From assembly GCA_020747065.1 (NCBI GenBank), contig JAGMVK010000005.1, positions 682,001 to 746,000 on the forward strand: 64,000 bases of DNA, in the 5' to 3' direction. Positions 1 through 11,134 of the stretch are shown here, one piece after another. The position numbers were made by a program, and so were the translations under genes. Numbering within the stretch: the stretch's first letter is position 1; the number at the start of each line of letters is the position of its first letter. The stretch is from Cadophora sp. MPI-SDFR-AT-0126. Lineage: Eukaryota > Ascomycota > Leotiomycetes > Helotiales > Ploettnerulaceae. Under the pieces are notes generated by a model. The model did not search any database. It was not told the origin of the DNA and saw only the letters and a list, made by a program, of their open reading frames with translations.

Positions 1-543
1 ATGGAACTTGTACATTATGTGCATTCAGGTTGTGCATGTGTTCTTGTATATATTAGCAAATGTCACATCAGTAATGAAGACATCTATGTAGATTTGTGCC
101 GTCTTCAATATTCTTGGCAGTCAACAAGCGTTTGATTCCAGATCTCAGTCTTAGTAAGCATCACCCCACACGATGATACTTCAGGTAAAGTTATTCAGTC
201 GTGAATATTCTGATGATCGACGAATATCAACGGCACGATTCATCAGCCTCTGTCGACAGCCGCTCAAGTATCTCCCTGCACGCTCGCACGACAAGATGAA
301 AGCTCGTCCTCTTGGCCTTCGGTATTGCCTCTCTTGACCCACAAATTCAAATCGACCTCAAGTTTCGGTAGTCTGATTCTTCTAAGCTGTGTGTCTAGAG
401 ATCTTTCTCCACTATGGACTCAAATTCAGGATATTTCAAGAGTATTGAGAGATTTTCGATATTACTTACACCACATCGTCAGAAGCGAAGTATGTGGCCC
501 TGACTCGTCAGTATTCAATGGGAAGCGGATATGCAGTAGGTAT
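1..543. other. Left-edge region without recognisable gene
   Basis: No open frame with recognisable protein features and no RNA gene is visible on either strand. The sequence is of mixed composition without obvious repeats. It may hold the 3' flank of the small minus-strand ORF that follows. Confidence 0.4.
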
Positions 544-1080
544 TCATTTCTCAACAGACATTTTGTATTCATAAGTACAAGCTGCCGGGTCTGCTCGGTG
601 TGAGTTCAGGACTCCTAGAAGTTGACTTGGCAGATGGATGTTCGATACGAGAGTGTGCTCCGGCCCTTGAAGATTGCTTAACTCTGCTTTGACATAGAAG
701 TAGCAAGGTCGAGGCAGCATGTATTCCAAATTTAATTTGAAGCTCCCGAGGTAGCTCTGGGAACTTGAGGAAGAATTTGAGGGGTATCGAAGTTTGGGGA
801 ACGATGGGACTCGTGCCTCGATAGTAGCGTTATGAGGAATCGTGTGCGAGTCACTCAGTAGTGGAATCGGCAACGTTTCTATGTGACACTGGATGTGGTC
901 ACGGAAAATAGATAATGGGACCTCAGAGATATCGACGTTGGATTTCAATGTTGACGATGAGCAAGAGGAGAATGTAGGAAGGAGGACCGAAGGTGAAGTC
1001 TTTCTTGGGAAGGAGCTACTAGGATGTTCGAATCTCCATTGGTAGGATTGATTGCGTGTCGAATTGATATGACAATGCAT
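544..1080 (-). CDS. Hypothetical protein, 178 aa, doubtful
   Basis: An uninterrupted ATG-initiated frame of 178 residues on the minus strand, with no intron needed. I do not recognise a family. The N-terminal half is rich in Ser and Pro, with a Ser run near residue 40 and another near residue 105. The C-terminal half reads like a folded segment with alternating hydrophobic residues. No signal peptide or membrane segment is evident. It lies about 490 bp from the divergent carrier gene. It could be a real lineage-specific protein, a fragment of a decayed gene, or a chance frame; I cannot decide from sequence alone. Confidence 0.3.
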   Translation of the reverse strand: MHCHINSTRNQSYQWRFEHPSSSFPRKTSPSVLLPTFSSCSSSTLKSNVDISEVPLSIFRDHIQCHIETLPIPLLSDSHTIPHNATIEARVPSFPKLRYPSNSSSSSQSYLGSFKLNLEYMLPRPCYFYVKAELSNLQGPEHTLVSNIHLPSQLLGVLNSHRADPAACTYEYKMSVEK

Positions 1081-1490
1081 TTATCATGCTACTCTGCTTT
1101 TCAATCTGTTGCTACTTTGCTTCAGCATTTCGTTTGTTTACTTTTGTCATTCATCTTTGCCACGTGATCAATCCGTGACTTTGGTTAAGTGGCAAGCCTG
1201 ACGATCATCCGCTCGGCAGCTAGCCTCCAAACCACCCACTTTCGAGCCCTGAGCGGGGTCACAAATTGTCCAAAGATGGGGGATCTTTTAATGTCAGCGG
1301 GTATTGAAAGACAAAGTCACGGAATTCCCGATGGTAACTGGACATTTTGCGCGTTATCGCAACCTTTGGCCGTTGACTCCTTATCGTCCAAGCATTTCCG
1401 AGCTCCACCATCAACTGATATCGGCTTGGGCTGAAGGTACTGTGGTTCATTTGTGAACGGGAGCGTCTGAGTAAAGCCCGCGGGCAATGG

Positions 1491-1500
1491 TTATATATTG
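1491..1500 (+). promoter_or_regulatory. TATA-like box of the pantothenate-type carrier gene
   Basis: A TTATATATTG motif lies 71-80 bp upstream of the ATG at 1571, a normal distance for a fungal TATA element. This is a position-based inference. Confidence 0.4.
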
Positions 1501-1570
1501 AGCTGTCCCCCGCAGATATTGAAGAGACGAACCTGTCGCAGAAAAATTTTCTTCGGATTTCGCAGTCACG

Positions 1571-3256
1571 ATGGCCTTCGTCAAGCGAGTCAAGGATTAT
1601 ATCCATCAGCCTTATGAACATCCTGGCGAGGGAAAGCTTGTGAGAAAGCTTGGTAAGCCTCTTGGATATCTGGTCAGCGTCCATGATGGTTCTGGCTGAT
1701 TTCAGTAGATTTCTTCATCTTAACGTTTTGCTGTTTGATGTATTTCTGTAACTACCTGGATCGATCCAATCTTGCCAATGCCTACGTCAGTGGAATGAAG
1801 GAAGATTTGGACTTTGTAGGGAATGAGTACAACCTTATCAACACAGTGTTTACTGTTGGGTAAGTTGGCTACCTATCCTCGTCTCGACCAGAGCATGCAT
1901 CTATCCGTGATTTCTACCCAAAGTCGAGTGGCGATACCCCACTAGCTGCTCCTATCGGCACCGCAATCCCTTTCACAAAGTACTGACTACGTCCAGATAT
2001 ATCATCGGCCAGGTCCCCAGCAATCTTGCACTGTACCACCTCAAACCACGCATTTTCTTTCCCAGCATGATGCTCGTCTGGGGTGCTCTGACTATTGTGA
2101 CTGCGGCCGCAAAGACACCTCAACACATCATGGCCATCCGCTTCTTTCAGGGCATCGCGGAGTCATCTACTTTCGTTGGCACTCACTACATTCTCGGATC
2201 TTGGTATACTGGACGCGAACTCGGAAAGCGTAGTGGTATTTTCACATCCTCTGGTCTCGCTGGCACTATGTTTGGCGGATTCTTGCAGACAGCAATCAAC
2301 TCTTCTCTACATGGTGCCCAAGGCATGGCAGGGTGGAGGTGGCTCTTCATCATTGATGGCATAATCACGATCCCAGTCGCGATCTACGGATTGTTCCTCT
2401 TCCCCGACACGCCTTCCACGACATCAGCGTTCTACCTCACATCTGCGGAACGTGCTCTCGCCATTTCCCGAGTTCCAGAAGTCCCTGAAAGAGCACCGTG
2501 GAATCTCGCATTCGTCAAAAGAGTGTTCACCTCCTGGTACTGGTACGGTTTCGTCATGCTCTGGATCATTGCTGGGGAGACTGAATCCTTCTCCTCGAAT
2601 TCCCTGCTGGCGATCTACATGAAATCGACCAAGAAGTATACCATTCCGCAACTGAACAATTACCCCACTGGTGTGCCAGCTGTCGGTATCGTTTCGACTC
2701 TCTTCTGGGCCACTCTTACGGATTTCCTCGGCGGCAAGCGATATTTGGTCGGATATTGGATTGGAATTACGGGTGTTGTCACTGCAGCAATGATCCTCAA
2801 CCCAGGTGCCAGCGTCTCCAGCATTTTCGGCGCTTACTACTGGGCGGGTAGCGTTTATGCTTGCCAGGCTACCTTTTTCGCCTGGGCCAATGATGCCATG
2901 AGATTTGAGGAGGATAGTCTGAGAGCGGTGGTTATTGCGAGCATGAACTGTGGCAGTAATGCTGTCAATGCTTGGTGGTCCCTGTTGTTCTACTCTGCAA
3001 ACTTTGCACCCAAGTTCACCGTAAGTTTCTCCCGAGCATTTTTGCCGTGATAGAGGTAGCAAACAGCTGACGATTCGAACAGAAAGGTATGTGGGCTATG
3101 ATTGGGACGTCGATTGCATTGGCGATCTGGACGACCGGGCTGTTGTATATGACGACAAGGACGGAGAAGAAGAGGCTTCTGGAGGCGGAGATACGGGTCG
3201 CTGATGACAAGAACTTTGAGGCTGAGGCTACTGTCGTTGGTGATAGCAAGGTGTGA
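1571..3256 (+). CDS. MFS anion:cation symporter, Liz1/Fen2 (pantothenate) type
   Basis: Predicted 476-residue plasma-membrane carrier of the Dal5/allantoate permease family. Exons by splice signals and phase: 1571-1652, 1709-1859, 1997-3020, 3083-3256. The first membrane helix carries the YLDRSN motif typical of this family, followed by GYIIGQVPSN and RFFQGIAES. The stretch SWYWYGFVMLWIIAGETESF resembles Schizosaccharomyces Liz1 pantothenate transporters, which is why that subgroup is favoured over allantoate or nicotinate carriers. Length is slightly short but compatible with 12 helices. The start is the first ATG and is followed by a short cytosolic tail. Substrate remains inferred. Confidence 0.85.
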
Positions 3257-3429
3257 TAGCGAGGAGCCCACAGTTGCAAATAGCTTCCTCAGATGCACAA
3301 CTAGCCACTTTTTAAAGGCCCCCTACATAATCGAGAACATCCCAAATGGCGCATCTTTGAAACCCTCGATGGTGAATCCCCAACTAACTGTAAACCAACA
3401 ATCATTCTGTATCTTGGCATTTGCTTCAT

Positions 3430-4090
3430 CACTAGTCTTTCCCAGATTTTAGGACATTGTGAGGCATTTGTAGGATCCTGAATCTTGGTTCGAGATTCCA
3501 AGACTGGTCCATTTTGATATCCTCTGCAGGATTCATGGCGTTCAAACACCCACCAGGTGGATCACATGATCCAGCCTGGATATTTCAAGGATGTTAAAAG
3601 ATATCAGCTTCTAATTGCCTTACATTTCAAGGACTAGTTCTTGGTAAAGTCCCCTACCGGATTTAGGACATCCAGATACGCGTCTTGAGCGGATGTCAAG
3701 ATCCCAAGTTCTAAACCATCCAAGGGCTTCAATGAACAATGAGTCCTGAAAATCAGGAGAAGGGCTATTTGAAATGTTCTCCAAAAAATTTAGAACATTT
3801 AGACGCGTATCCTAAGTGCAATCCTGAATCCTATATTCCAAGCCCACTAAGGGCTTATTCAAATGTCCTTCAGAAAATTGAGAACATTCAGACGTGTGTT
3901 CTAAGTACAAGCCTGGATCTTATATTCCAAGCCCTACGTTAGAGGTATTTCAAATGTCCTGTTTAAATTTCATGACATGTAATTGCGTAAATGTCCTGTA
4001 CAAATTTCATGACATTTATATGCCCTTTGAAATGCCTGGATCCCAAACCCCAGACCCGAGCCGATTCACCAGCCATGACGCGACAGGGAT
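3430..4090 (+). repeat. Degenerate tandem repeat field, period about 90 bp
   Basis: Clear related copies start near 3765, 3854 and 3945. Each has a CAAATGTCCT-like start, a GAACATT/GACATT core, an AGACGCGT or AGACGTGT block and a TATATTCCAAGCCC end. Weaker copies precede them at about 3430-3545 and 3655-3735, and a fragment follows to about 4045. The copies have diverged by many substitutions and small indels, so this looks like an old minisatellite or the remains of a tandemly organised repeat. The remaining sequence from 3257 to 4441 holds no recognisable gene. Confidence 0.6.
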
Positions 4091-4441
4091 GCCTTGAGTA
4101 AACCCCGATCTCGCCAAAATTCCAATTCCTTAATGCCTATATCTTTCGAAATAAACAATAACATGTATACAAATTCTCTGAACTACTCGAGTAAGTCGTG
4201 ACGCTGTCTCTCCATTCATGCTACAAAAATTCGAGTAAGTTTGCGACCAGCGGTAGAAATGTATGTGAAAAAAATTTCCTTTGTGTACGTGCAATAGGTA
4301 GGAGTGAGATTCTATGTCACTGATGATCTGGAAGTGTCTTGAAAGAATATTTTTCATTCCTTCATTGATTCATTCCTTCGTAAAAACGCCCGCAAGTTCT
4401 CATGTCCCCCAAACTTAAGTACATGAAGAGCAAAAAAGCAT

Positions 4442-5287
4442 TTAGCGACTAGCGGAAGCAAGGATTTCAACCCAGTGCTCGTGTCGACCCGCTCGGCCCT
4501 TAAGAAGAACAGAATCGAGATTGTGCCAACCAGATCCTAAGTAATTTCCGGTACCATCCTCCCACTCGTAGCGCCACTTTCTGTTGAAAGCGTCGGCGAT
4601 AGCAATGAAGTCGTGGTACACCAGCTCACGACGATGCTTCAAAACAACAAGATCAATCAACCATTGCAGGTACTCTCTTCGCTTTGTACCCATATTGCGA
4701 CCCTTCCATTTCTTGTTGTTCTTAGTTTCGAATGCCCACGAGTTACGTGGGATCGAGGGTTTTCCTGCATACATCTTGTTCAACAGAGCGCGCCCAGTAT
4801 CATCGAGGTCGAATCCGACAGCAGCGAGCTCCATGTTTGTTTCGGCAGCGAGGGGAGGTCGAGGGAGAACATCAGCATTGTGGCAGGCTGGAAGAGGAAC
4901 TGGGTTCTTGATAGGTGGGGGCTATAGCAACATTAGTTAGCAACGGCAAGTTGATATGTGAGTAGATAGAAATGAAATACTTTAGCGACGTTATCCTTCG
5001 CCTTCGAATCATCACCTTTGGCCTTGGCTTTGGATCTTGCCTAAGTAAAGTCAGTGACTACTAATATAAAGGGAAGAGTAAGCGTGAGTATATACCTTCT
5101 TAGAAACCTTCTTTCCGCCAGACTCAGTCTTCTTCGTAGTAGACGTGGCCTTTGCAGTAGATGGTTTGAAAACCTTCGACTCAATAACCTTGTTGAGGAT
5201 GGGGTTCTTGTTGGTATCATTCGAGGAAGCACCCATGTCCTTGGAGCCCTTAGGCGTAGGAGATGAAGGGAGCTTTGTACGTGGCAT
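4442..5287 (-). CDS. Hypothetical lysine-rich protein, 243 aa
   Basis: Three exons on the minus strand: 5287-5096, 5040-4981 and 4921-4442, all joined in phase with canonical GT-AG ends, giving 243 residues. The N-terminal 85 residues are basic, low-complexity and Ser/Thr/Lys-rich, suggesting disorder and possibly a nuclear protein. The C-terminal 130 residues are better conserved in character: a segment near GFDLDDTGRALLNKMYAGKP is followed by a basic Trp-rich region with WAFETKNNKKWKGRNMG and later HRRELVYHDFIAIADAFN. I do not recognise a family or catalytic motif. An in-frame ATG nine codons upstream (5314) is an alternative start; 5287 was chosen because it begins the compact MPRTKL N-terminus. 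Confidence 0.65.
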
Positions 5288-5647
5288 TGTGAATTCGGTG
5301 TTGCGCGCACGCAACGTTTGGCTTTTTGTTGTAGGAGGAAGAAGAAAGGTTCATCTCGAGGGAGCGGAGGGATATATTTGTAGTTTTTCAAGGTCTCCGT
5401 GGTTGAACGCGCTAGCATTCGCACCCCTGCCAATTCGGCCGTAGCGAGGCTCTTCGAGCGCCATCGGAGGGTGAATCGACCACAATGAGCTCAATCAAGA
5501 CGAATTGGGCAAGAAGAGGAGGCAATGGAAGGTTCGAGCGAGGTAGGATGATGAGATTATGACTCGAAAGGGAACTTTGACACCTGAATTGAACATGGCG
5601 TGCTCGAAGTGTTTGATTTGTTTGTTTACTTTCGCTTGAATAACGTC
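5288..5647. other. Promoter and spacer between hypothetical gene and transposon
   Basis: About 360 bp upstream of the minus-strand hypothetical gene. No further gene seen; overlapping frames here start with non-ATG codons or have no protein character. Confidence 0.4.
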
Positions 5648-5695
5648 CCACCCCCCCATTCCGGCCACCCCCCCCATTCCGGCCACCTCGCTTAA
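5648..5695. repeat. Left terminal inverted repeat of Fot1-like element
   Basis: Two tandem C-rich copies of the CCATTCCGGCCACC motif followed by TCGCTTAA. This is the reverse complement of the right end. Confidence 0.85.
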
Positions 5696-5727
5696 TTTCA
5701 GCACTTCCTATTCAAGACTTAATAACT

Positions 5728-7329
5728 CTATTCTACGTCAACTTCTATACATGATATTATAGATTCTGAATCTCCCTCTGATTCTGATTCTACAGGTTTA
5801 ATTTGAGCCTCTCCAGCTGCGATTTGAGCCTCTCTAATAGCACGTGTTATCGCAAATCGGGAATTTAGACTAGTCAAGACTTTCCTCTTTTTTCTTGGCT
5901 GAATTTGCTCTATTCGTTCCTCTAACTCTTTGACCCTTATATTTGCCTTCCCTAATTCGTAGTCTCTCTTATTAATTCCCTTGATAACCTTCCTGAAGAG
6001 TATACGCTTCTCTGGAAGTTGGTTATGTGACCCGCTGGCTAAAGTACGGATTTATCTGTATAGCTCTTTCCGGCCCTTTAGCGTCTGTACCTTAATTGAA
6101 GTATCGGAAACCTCTAGAGGTAGTATTAGCGTCTCTTAAGGCTTTAGTAGAAGTGGATCGATCGATTTATTACTGTTTTCTAATAATAATGGGCTTATCA
6201 AAGGCTTTGTTATAGAAACTAGTAATAGACCTGCAGTCCTCCACCTAGCCTTGATATTAGAAGGGCTAAAGGCTTCTAGATGTGCCTTCTAGTAGTAGAT
6301 AAGGAAATTGCGCCTGCTAATTAGTGTAGAGTTGATTATTGAACTCAATTTTTGAAGCTCTTTCCGGTAGGCACGCTTTAAGATAGAAAAAACTGTTAAA
6401 TCAAGAGGTTGCAAGACGTGTGACGTATGTGCCGGTAAGAAAAGAAGGTATATATTATGCTCAAGGCACCTCTAAAGGAAATCTGTAGTCTCATGGCTTC
6501 CGTAGCCGTCTAGAATAAGAAGTCTGGCTGAATAGTCACGTAGTTGAGTCTGAGGGATAAAGACCTTTTCCAGCTACTCCAGAGCTGTCTGATTAGTTAT
6601 CTACCTATTATCGGTTGCTATAAAGTACCACTGACTGAATATATCTAATTGAGCCGGAAACTATTGTTGTTGGACTGATTTTCCCTTGTAAATTACCGCT
6701 AGAAACGTAGAGAGGCTGGTTGCGGATATGCACTTAATGATTAACGTCCAGGTACGTGAGCCTGGCTATTTCCCTTGAACCTTACGTTTCTCAGTACTCC
6801 CTACGATATAGCTATTAAGACCATAACCTTCTATAACGCTAGTCTCGTCCATATTCCATCGTTAGGCGGCCGGAATTGCCTTGATTTCCGGAATCTCTAA
6901 TTTTTGGAACTACGGCTTAATAACTTCGGAACGAGCGCTATTGACACGTACAGAATCGATGTATATTTGCCTCTTAGTCTTCAGAATAGGATTACGAGCT
7001 AAAAATCGCGCTATCTAGTGTTTTCTAAGCTCTTAGTGATCTCCTTGAAGGGCTAGAAGCCTCTCTCCAAAAACTCGTATCTATGCGTGGGTAACTCCGT
7101 GCCTAAGAGCCTCTTGAGTTAAAATCCAATCGGTTAATCGATTTTCCACTACTGTAGGTAGCTTTTGTAAGTGACTAGCGGCCTCCCTATGTGGTTAAGT
7201 CGTTGTGTTGCGGTCTATAAGGGTAGACCTTGGAACACCCTACTTAAGCGATGCCTTCCGCAAAGACTTGCTATTTGCCACTTCTCTAAGAGCGGCCCTG
7301 ACGTTATACTCAGTATATTGAGGCTTCAT
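5728..7329 (-). pseudogene. Pogo/Fot1 DDE transposase pseudogene with 15 in-frame stops
   Basis: From the minus-strand ATG at 7329 to the stop at 5728 is 1,602 nt, exactly 534 codons, the normal length of Fot1 transposases, so no net frameshift exists. The frame shows an N-terminal helix-turn-helix (VRAALREVANSKSLRKASL), the first catalytic Asp in RWNMDETSV, the second in RLLILDGYGSH, the third in HTSHVLQPLDLTVF, and a basic coiled-coil tail (KELEERIEQIQPRKKRKV). It is broken by 15 nonsense codons. Each is explained by a TGG or CAA/CAG codon turned to TAG/TAA, that is CpA to TpA on one strand or the other, which is the signature of repeat-induced point mutation (RIP). The protein is not made. 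Confidence 0.9.
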
Positions 7330-7425
7330 GATGAAAACAATTATCACTCCAAATTTCAAGAAAATTAATAAAGAATTAAGATAATTAATTATTATTGAAG
7401 TAGAGTGGTACAAGAAGCGGTGAGG

Positions 7426-7487
7426 TTAAGCGAGGTGGCCGGAATGGGGGGGTGGCCGGAATGGGGGGGTGGCCGGAATGGGGGGGG
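7426..7487. repeat. Right terminal inverted repeat of Fot1-like element
   Basis: Three tandem copies of the 18-bp GGTGGCCGGAATGGGGGG unit after TTAAGCGA. This is one copy more than at the left end. Confidence 0.85.
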
Positions 7488-8078
7488 ATTGATAGCATTG
7501 AATGGCAAGCACGTCACACACATTAAGATGGAATCCCAAGTTTACAAATGGCATCGTATTGCAGTGGAGTGCCTTTAAGTACAATCATCCCCAGAAGAGG
7601 GCCATTCTTGTATGCCATTGGCGCACGTATTGTGGTTATAAAACCGAAATAGCAAGGCAGAAAGTCTTCTATAATATCCATTATCCTCCGCAAGGAAGAC
7701 TCAAATGACCCTCCCAGCCCAGCCTCATATGGTGGTGAAAACAAATAACCTCAAGTGCAGCTGGTACAGAAAAGTAAAAAGGCAATTGCGAAAAACAAAG
7801 GACGGCCAAACAAAGAACAGCAGAGCCCAACTCCCCACCCATTCCTCCACCCCCCAAGTAAAAATGTTCATCAACTCAATTCAGCTCTCCTTCCAACGAA
7901 ACAGAAATTTAGTGAAGGCAAGCAAAAGTATGTTACAGGCAGAAATGCAGTGTCAGCCAGCAGCATTTCTAATATTCAGGCCAGGAGATACAGCCTGCCC
8001 GAGTGAGACTGCAATCCAGCACGATATCGCCATTCCTGGAGATCAAGAGGACCTCTCGCATTACTCTGACATGGAAAT
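7488..8078. other. Spacer between transposon and dynamin gene
   Basis: About 590 bp including the 3' flank of the dynamin-like gene. Short frames on both strands show no conserved features and nothing else was recognised. Confidence 0.4.
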
Positions 8079-11000
8079 TTAGAAGCGACTTGATGTCTGA
8101 GATAACGAACCGCTGAGAGTTGGACTCTCTGCATAATCTCTTCCATTCATGCCGTGAGCAGCATTGTAGTCCTCCATTTCAACATCACCATCATCATTTC
8201 TGTTGAACTCGGCCTTGAGCTGGTCAAGGATTTTCGTGAACTCAAGGAGTTGTGCCTTCTTCAACTTCAACGCATTGCGTCTTGTTGAGAGCTCAGCATT
8301 ACCCTCAAGCAGATCTCTGCACATTTGCTCGCCTGGAATTTGTTAGCGTATGGTTATGCAACGGACTGCAGTAGGGCAAGAACTTACTGTCGCCTTCATT
8401 GAGTCCGAGCATATTCTCAAGGTAATCAACAACACCACGCTTGATGGTTTGGAAGTACCTCGCATTCATGTTTGCGCAAATCGTATCTGTGAACCGAATT
8501 CTAGCAGTCGTGTAGTAGCCTCTTATATAAGCTGCAACCTTGAGCTCTTTCATGTACTTGTCTTGGCCTAATTGCTGATCCGTGACGGAATTTCTGAATT
8601 TCTCTTCATCATTGATCTTGGCCCCACTCTGAATCTGCTTTGCCATGTAGCATTCCAGTCGGATCTTGCGTCGCTGTGCTGTCAAAGCCTCGAGAGCTTC
8701 TTGCTGGTACTGGTTGAACGACTCATCATTGATCGTGAACAAGCTAATGCGCTCCGTTTCAAAGAATTCCTGAGTTATTTTTCTCTGCTCTTTCTCTTGC
8801 TCGTCGAGAAATTTCTCGATCAGCCTCTTGGAGCTCCGGTACAACTCAGTGTGGATATACTTTTCAAGCACGCTCTCTAGAATAGACAGTATGCCCTTCC
8901 GGAGTGCCTGAAACGTGTAGTCAATGAATGTTTTGAGAGGATACTCCCATGCTGAAACAGCTGCCAAGGCGTAATCGACTCTGACTTGATGATTGACATA
9001 ACCGGGTATACCAGTCACAGCGTGCGCTTCGATGGAAGCGCGGATGTCCATAATGCTGAGAGCTCCGGACCCTGCATCAAGATAACCTTCGTAGAACGGC
9101 CCAAAATCCTCCTTTTTAAAACCTCGAAAGGCCCCAGATCGTCTTGGCGTAGCGCTGATCATCTTGCGCGGAGTTCTAACTTCTTGCTTGACTTGCTGGG
9201 CTGCGAACAGGGAGATCGAAGACTCGCGGTTATCAGTAGGAGCTCTAGGTCTTGCGTTGTTTGCTTTGAGTCGCTTGTCTCCGTTTTGATCACCATCATA
9301 CCCTCGCTTCCTAGCCAAAGGTGATGATGCCACGCTCATGTCATCGTCCGACTCATCATCCAACACAATGACACCAGTATCGTTGTCCGAGGCAGCTCTG
9401 CAAATGCAGCCGGGTCTCATAACTTCTGTGGCTTTCAGAAATTGATGACATAGCTTTTTCCACTCGCTGTGGAATGAGTATGCGGAAGTTGAGCTACTTG
9501 TAACAAGATTTTGAACACGATTACTGAACTCATGCAGCTCTCGACGAACGATGTGCTGGACTTTGTCATTTGGTACCTCGGGCAGTAGAGTGAGCTGTTC
9601 ATCAACTTCTCGAGACTGATCGTTGATCTTTTGGGTCAAATCAGGAATGCTACATATGATTAGCATGCTAATAAATCATCTGGGGATTACTTTAAGTTCT
9701 TACCTGTTCCAAATCAAGCTTGCAAACTGCTTCGAAAGATACTTCTGAATAGCGTCCGTACCACATATATCTCTGTATGGGTGCCACTCACCACCTTCCC
9801 TCCATAGCGGATCGGTACTGAAGAAGTCCATCTCCTGTTGCTTGGCTTGCTCATGGTATGTTTCCATGTTCAATTTTGCGTCGGATCCAGGCTGCTTAGT
9901 GACGAAGTACCCGAGAGGCAGGACAAATTTCTTCTTCTTGAAGATATTATCGTAGTCGCTGTGTGCCGTCGAAGTTTGCAGCCTGTCAGGCATCGTAAGT
10001 ACACCGATACATCGACTTTCTGCTTTACAGTGGCCGATGACAGCCTTGGTGCGAGAGAGGCCAGGATCATTCTGCATTGTGATGGTACAAATTATCAAAG
10101 CATTCTTGTGACGGATGTATTTCCGAGTGAGATTCTCGAAGACTTTGATCAAGAACTCTTGCGTATTGTCTTCCGCGGCTTGGAAAAGACCTGGCAAGTC
10201 GTAAAACGACAAATTAGGTAGTCCAGGTCCACAGATTTCCACAGAGATGACATTTGGGGAGAACTTCGCCTCGTCGGCGTGTGGTCCAGTTTTGAGTCTT
10301 CGATCGAATTCCTCGGTACCTGGGATGAATGATCTAACATCTTGACTCGGGTTGAGGAGGGCAATCTGGGCCATTTGTAGCGCTTGTTCCAAATTGGCCT
10401 TGTGAGTAATGGTCATAAAAGCCTTCGTCTCCATAGGTCTATCACTTTGTACCCAGCCAGGGAATTCGACATTGGGTCGAGTCTTCTGACGTAGGTAGGA
10501 CAGCTGTAAAGATACGACACATCGCCAGGTGTCCGAGTGCGAAGTCTTGATGTTTGTAGGACAACGCGTACACATACTTTGGCCCTTGGGCAGATTGATC
10601 TCAGCAATAGCTCCCATTAGCGAACTCTTTCCAGCACTCTGGTCACCAACAAGTACGAGTTCTGGCAACTCAGTATCGACGCTTTGCAGACCAATCTGCT
10701 TCAGCTTCTCAATTGTGTCGATAAGTCTCTTTGCATCTCGACCTACGATTGCCAGACCGTCGGGCTCGAGCGGGCGCATCATGGGCGGGTGAGGTGACTG
10801 CGTTTGACGGTAAGTGGAAGGTGGACGAGGAGATCGGGAAGGAAGTGGGTGTGAGTGCGGGGATGGTGCTATTGGAAAATCGGGATCAGTCATCGGCAAC
10901 AGTATTATGTGAGCAGGGGAACAAACTTGAGGGTGATTTTCGCTGTTGCTTGATATTTTCGATCGGCAGACCGTGGTGAACGGAGTAAATCGAGATGTGT

Positions 11001-11134
11001 TGGTCTTCGGAGTCTGACGTTGTTAAGTCAATCTCGTCTTTGATCGGTGTTGGTGTACGACTGGGGTGCGAGCTCGGGCCTGGGGTTTGGAGACCAGACT
11101 CACGCTTGAGAGATCCTCGAGCGCCTGTTGTCAT
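8079..11134 (-). CDS. Dynamin-family large GTPase (Mx-like), 962 aa
   Basis: Predicted 962-residue dynamin superfamily GTPase. Minus-strand exons: 11134-10927, 10868-9704, 9649-8388, 8332-8079, all in phase. The N-terminal ~110 residues are a Ser/Pro-rich, probably disordered extension. The GTPase domain follows, with P-loop GDQSAGKSS near residues 144-152, switch motif FYDLPGLF and the G4-like VLTMPD. The middle/stalk region extends to about residue 870. The C-terminal exon encodes a helical GTPase-effector-domain-like segment and a short acidic/Ser tail. No pleckstrin domain or membrane anchor is seen. Fungi carry many such Mx/DRP-like paralogues of unknown role alongside Vps1 and Dnm1; the long N-terminal extension argues against Vps1 or Dnm1 themselves. 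A frame continuing upstream uses only a TTG codon, so the ATG at 11134 was chosen. Confidence 0.85.

Larger units (their letters stand above)
5648..7487 (-). mobile_element. Dead pogo/Fot1-class DNA transposon
   Basis: A 1.84-kb element bounded by inverted repeats and filled by one transposase-derived frame on the minus strand. The left end (5648-5695) and right end (7426-7487) are reverse complements over about 45 bp. Both are built from tandem copies of the 18-bp unit GGTGGCCGGAATGGGGGG: two on the left and three on the right. The inner border TTAAGCGAGGTGG is the same at both ends. The family call rests on the internal transposase. A TA target duplication, expected for this superfamily, cannot be assigned with certainty because of the G-run ends. 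The element is flanked by ordinary genes at a distance, so it does not break one. Confidence 0.85.

Noticed and set aside
3480..3500. GGTTCGAGATTCC word resembling a tRNA T-arm
   Set aside because: No matching acceptor stem, anticodon arm or D-arm can be placed around it, and it belongs to the degenerate repeat field.
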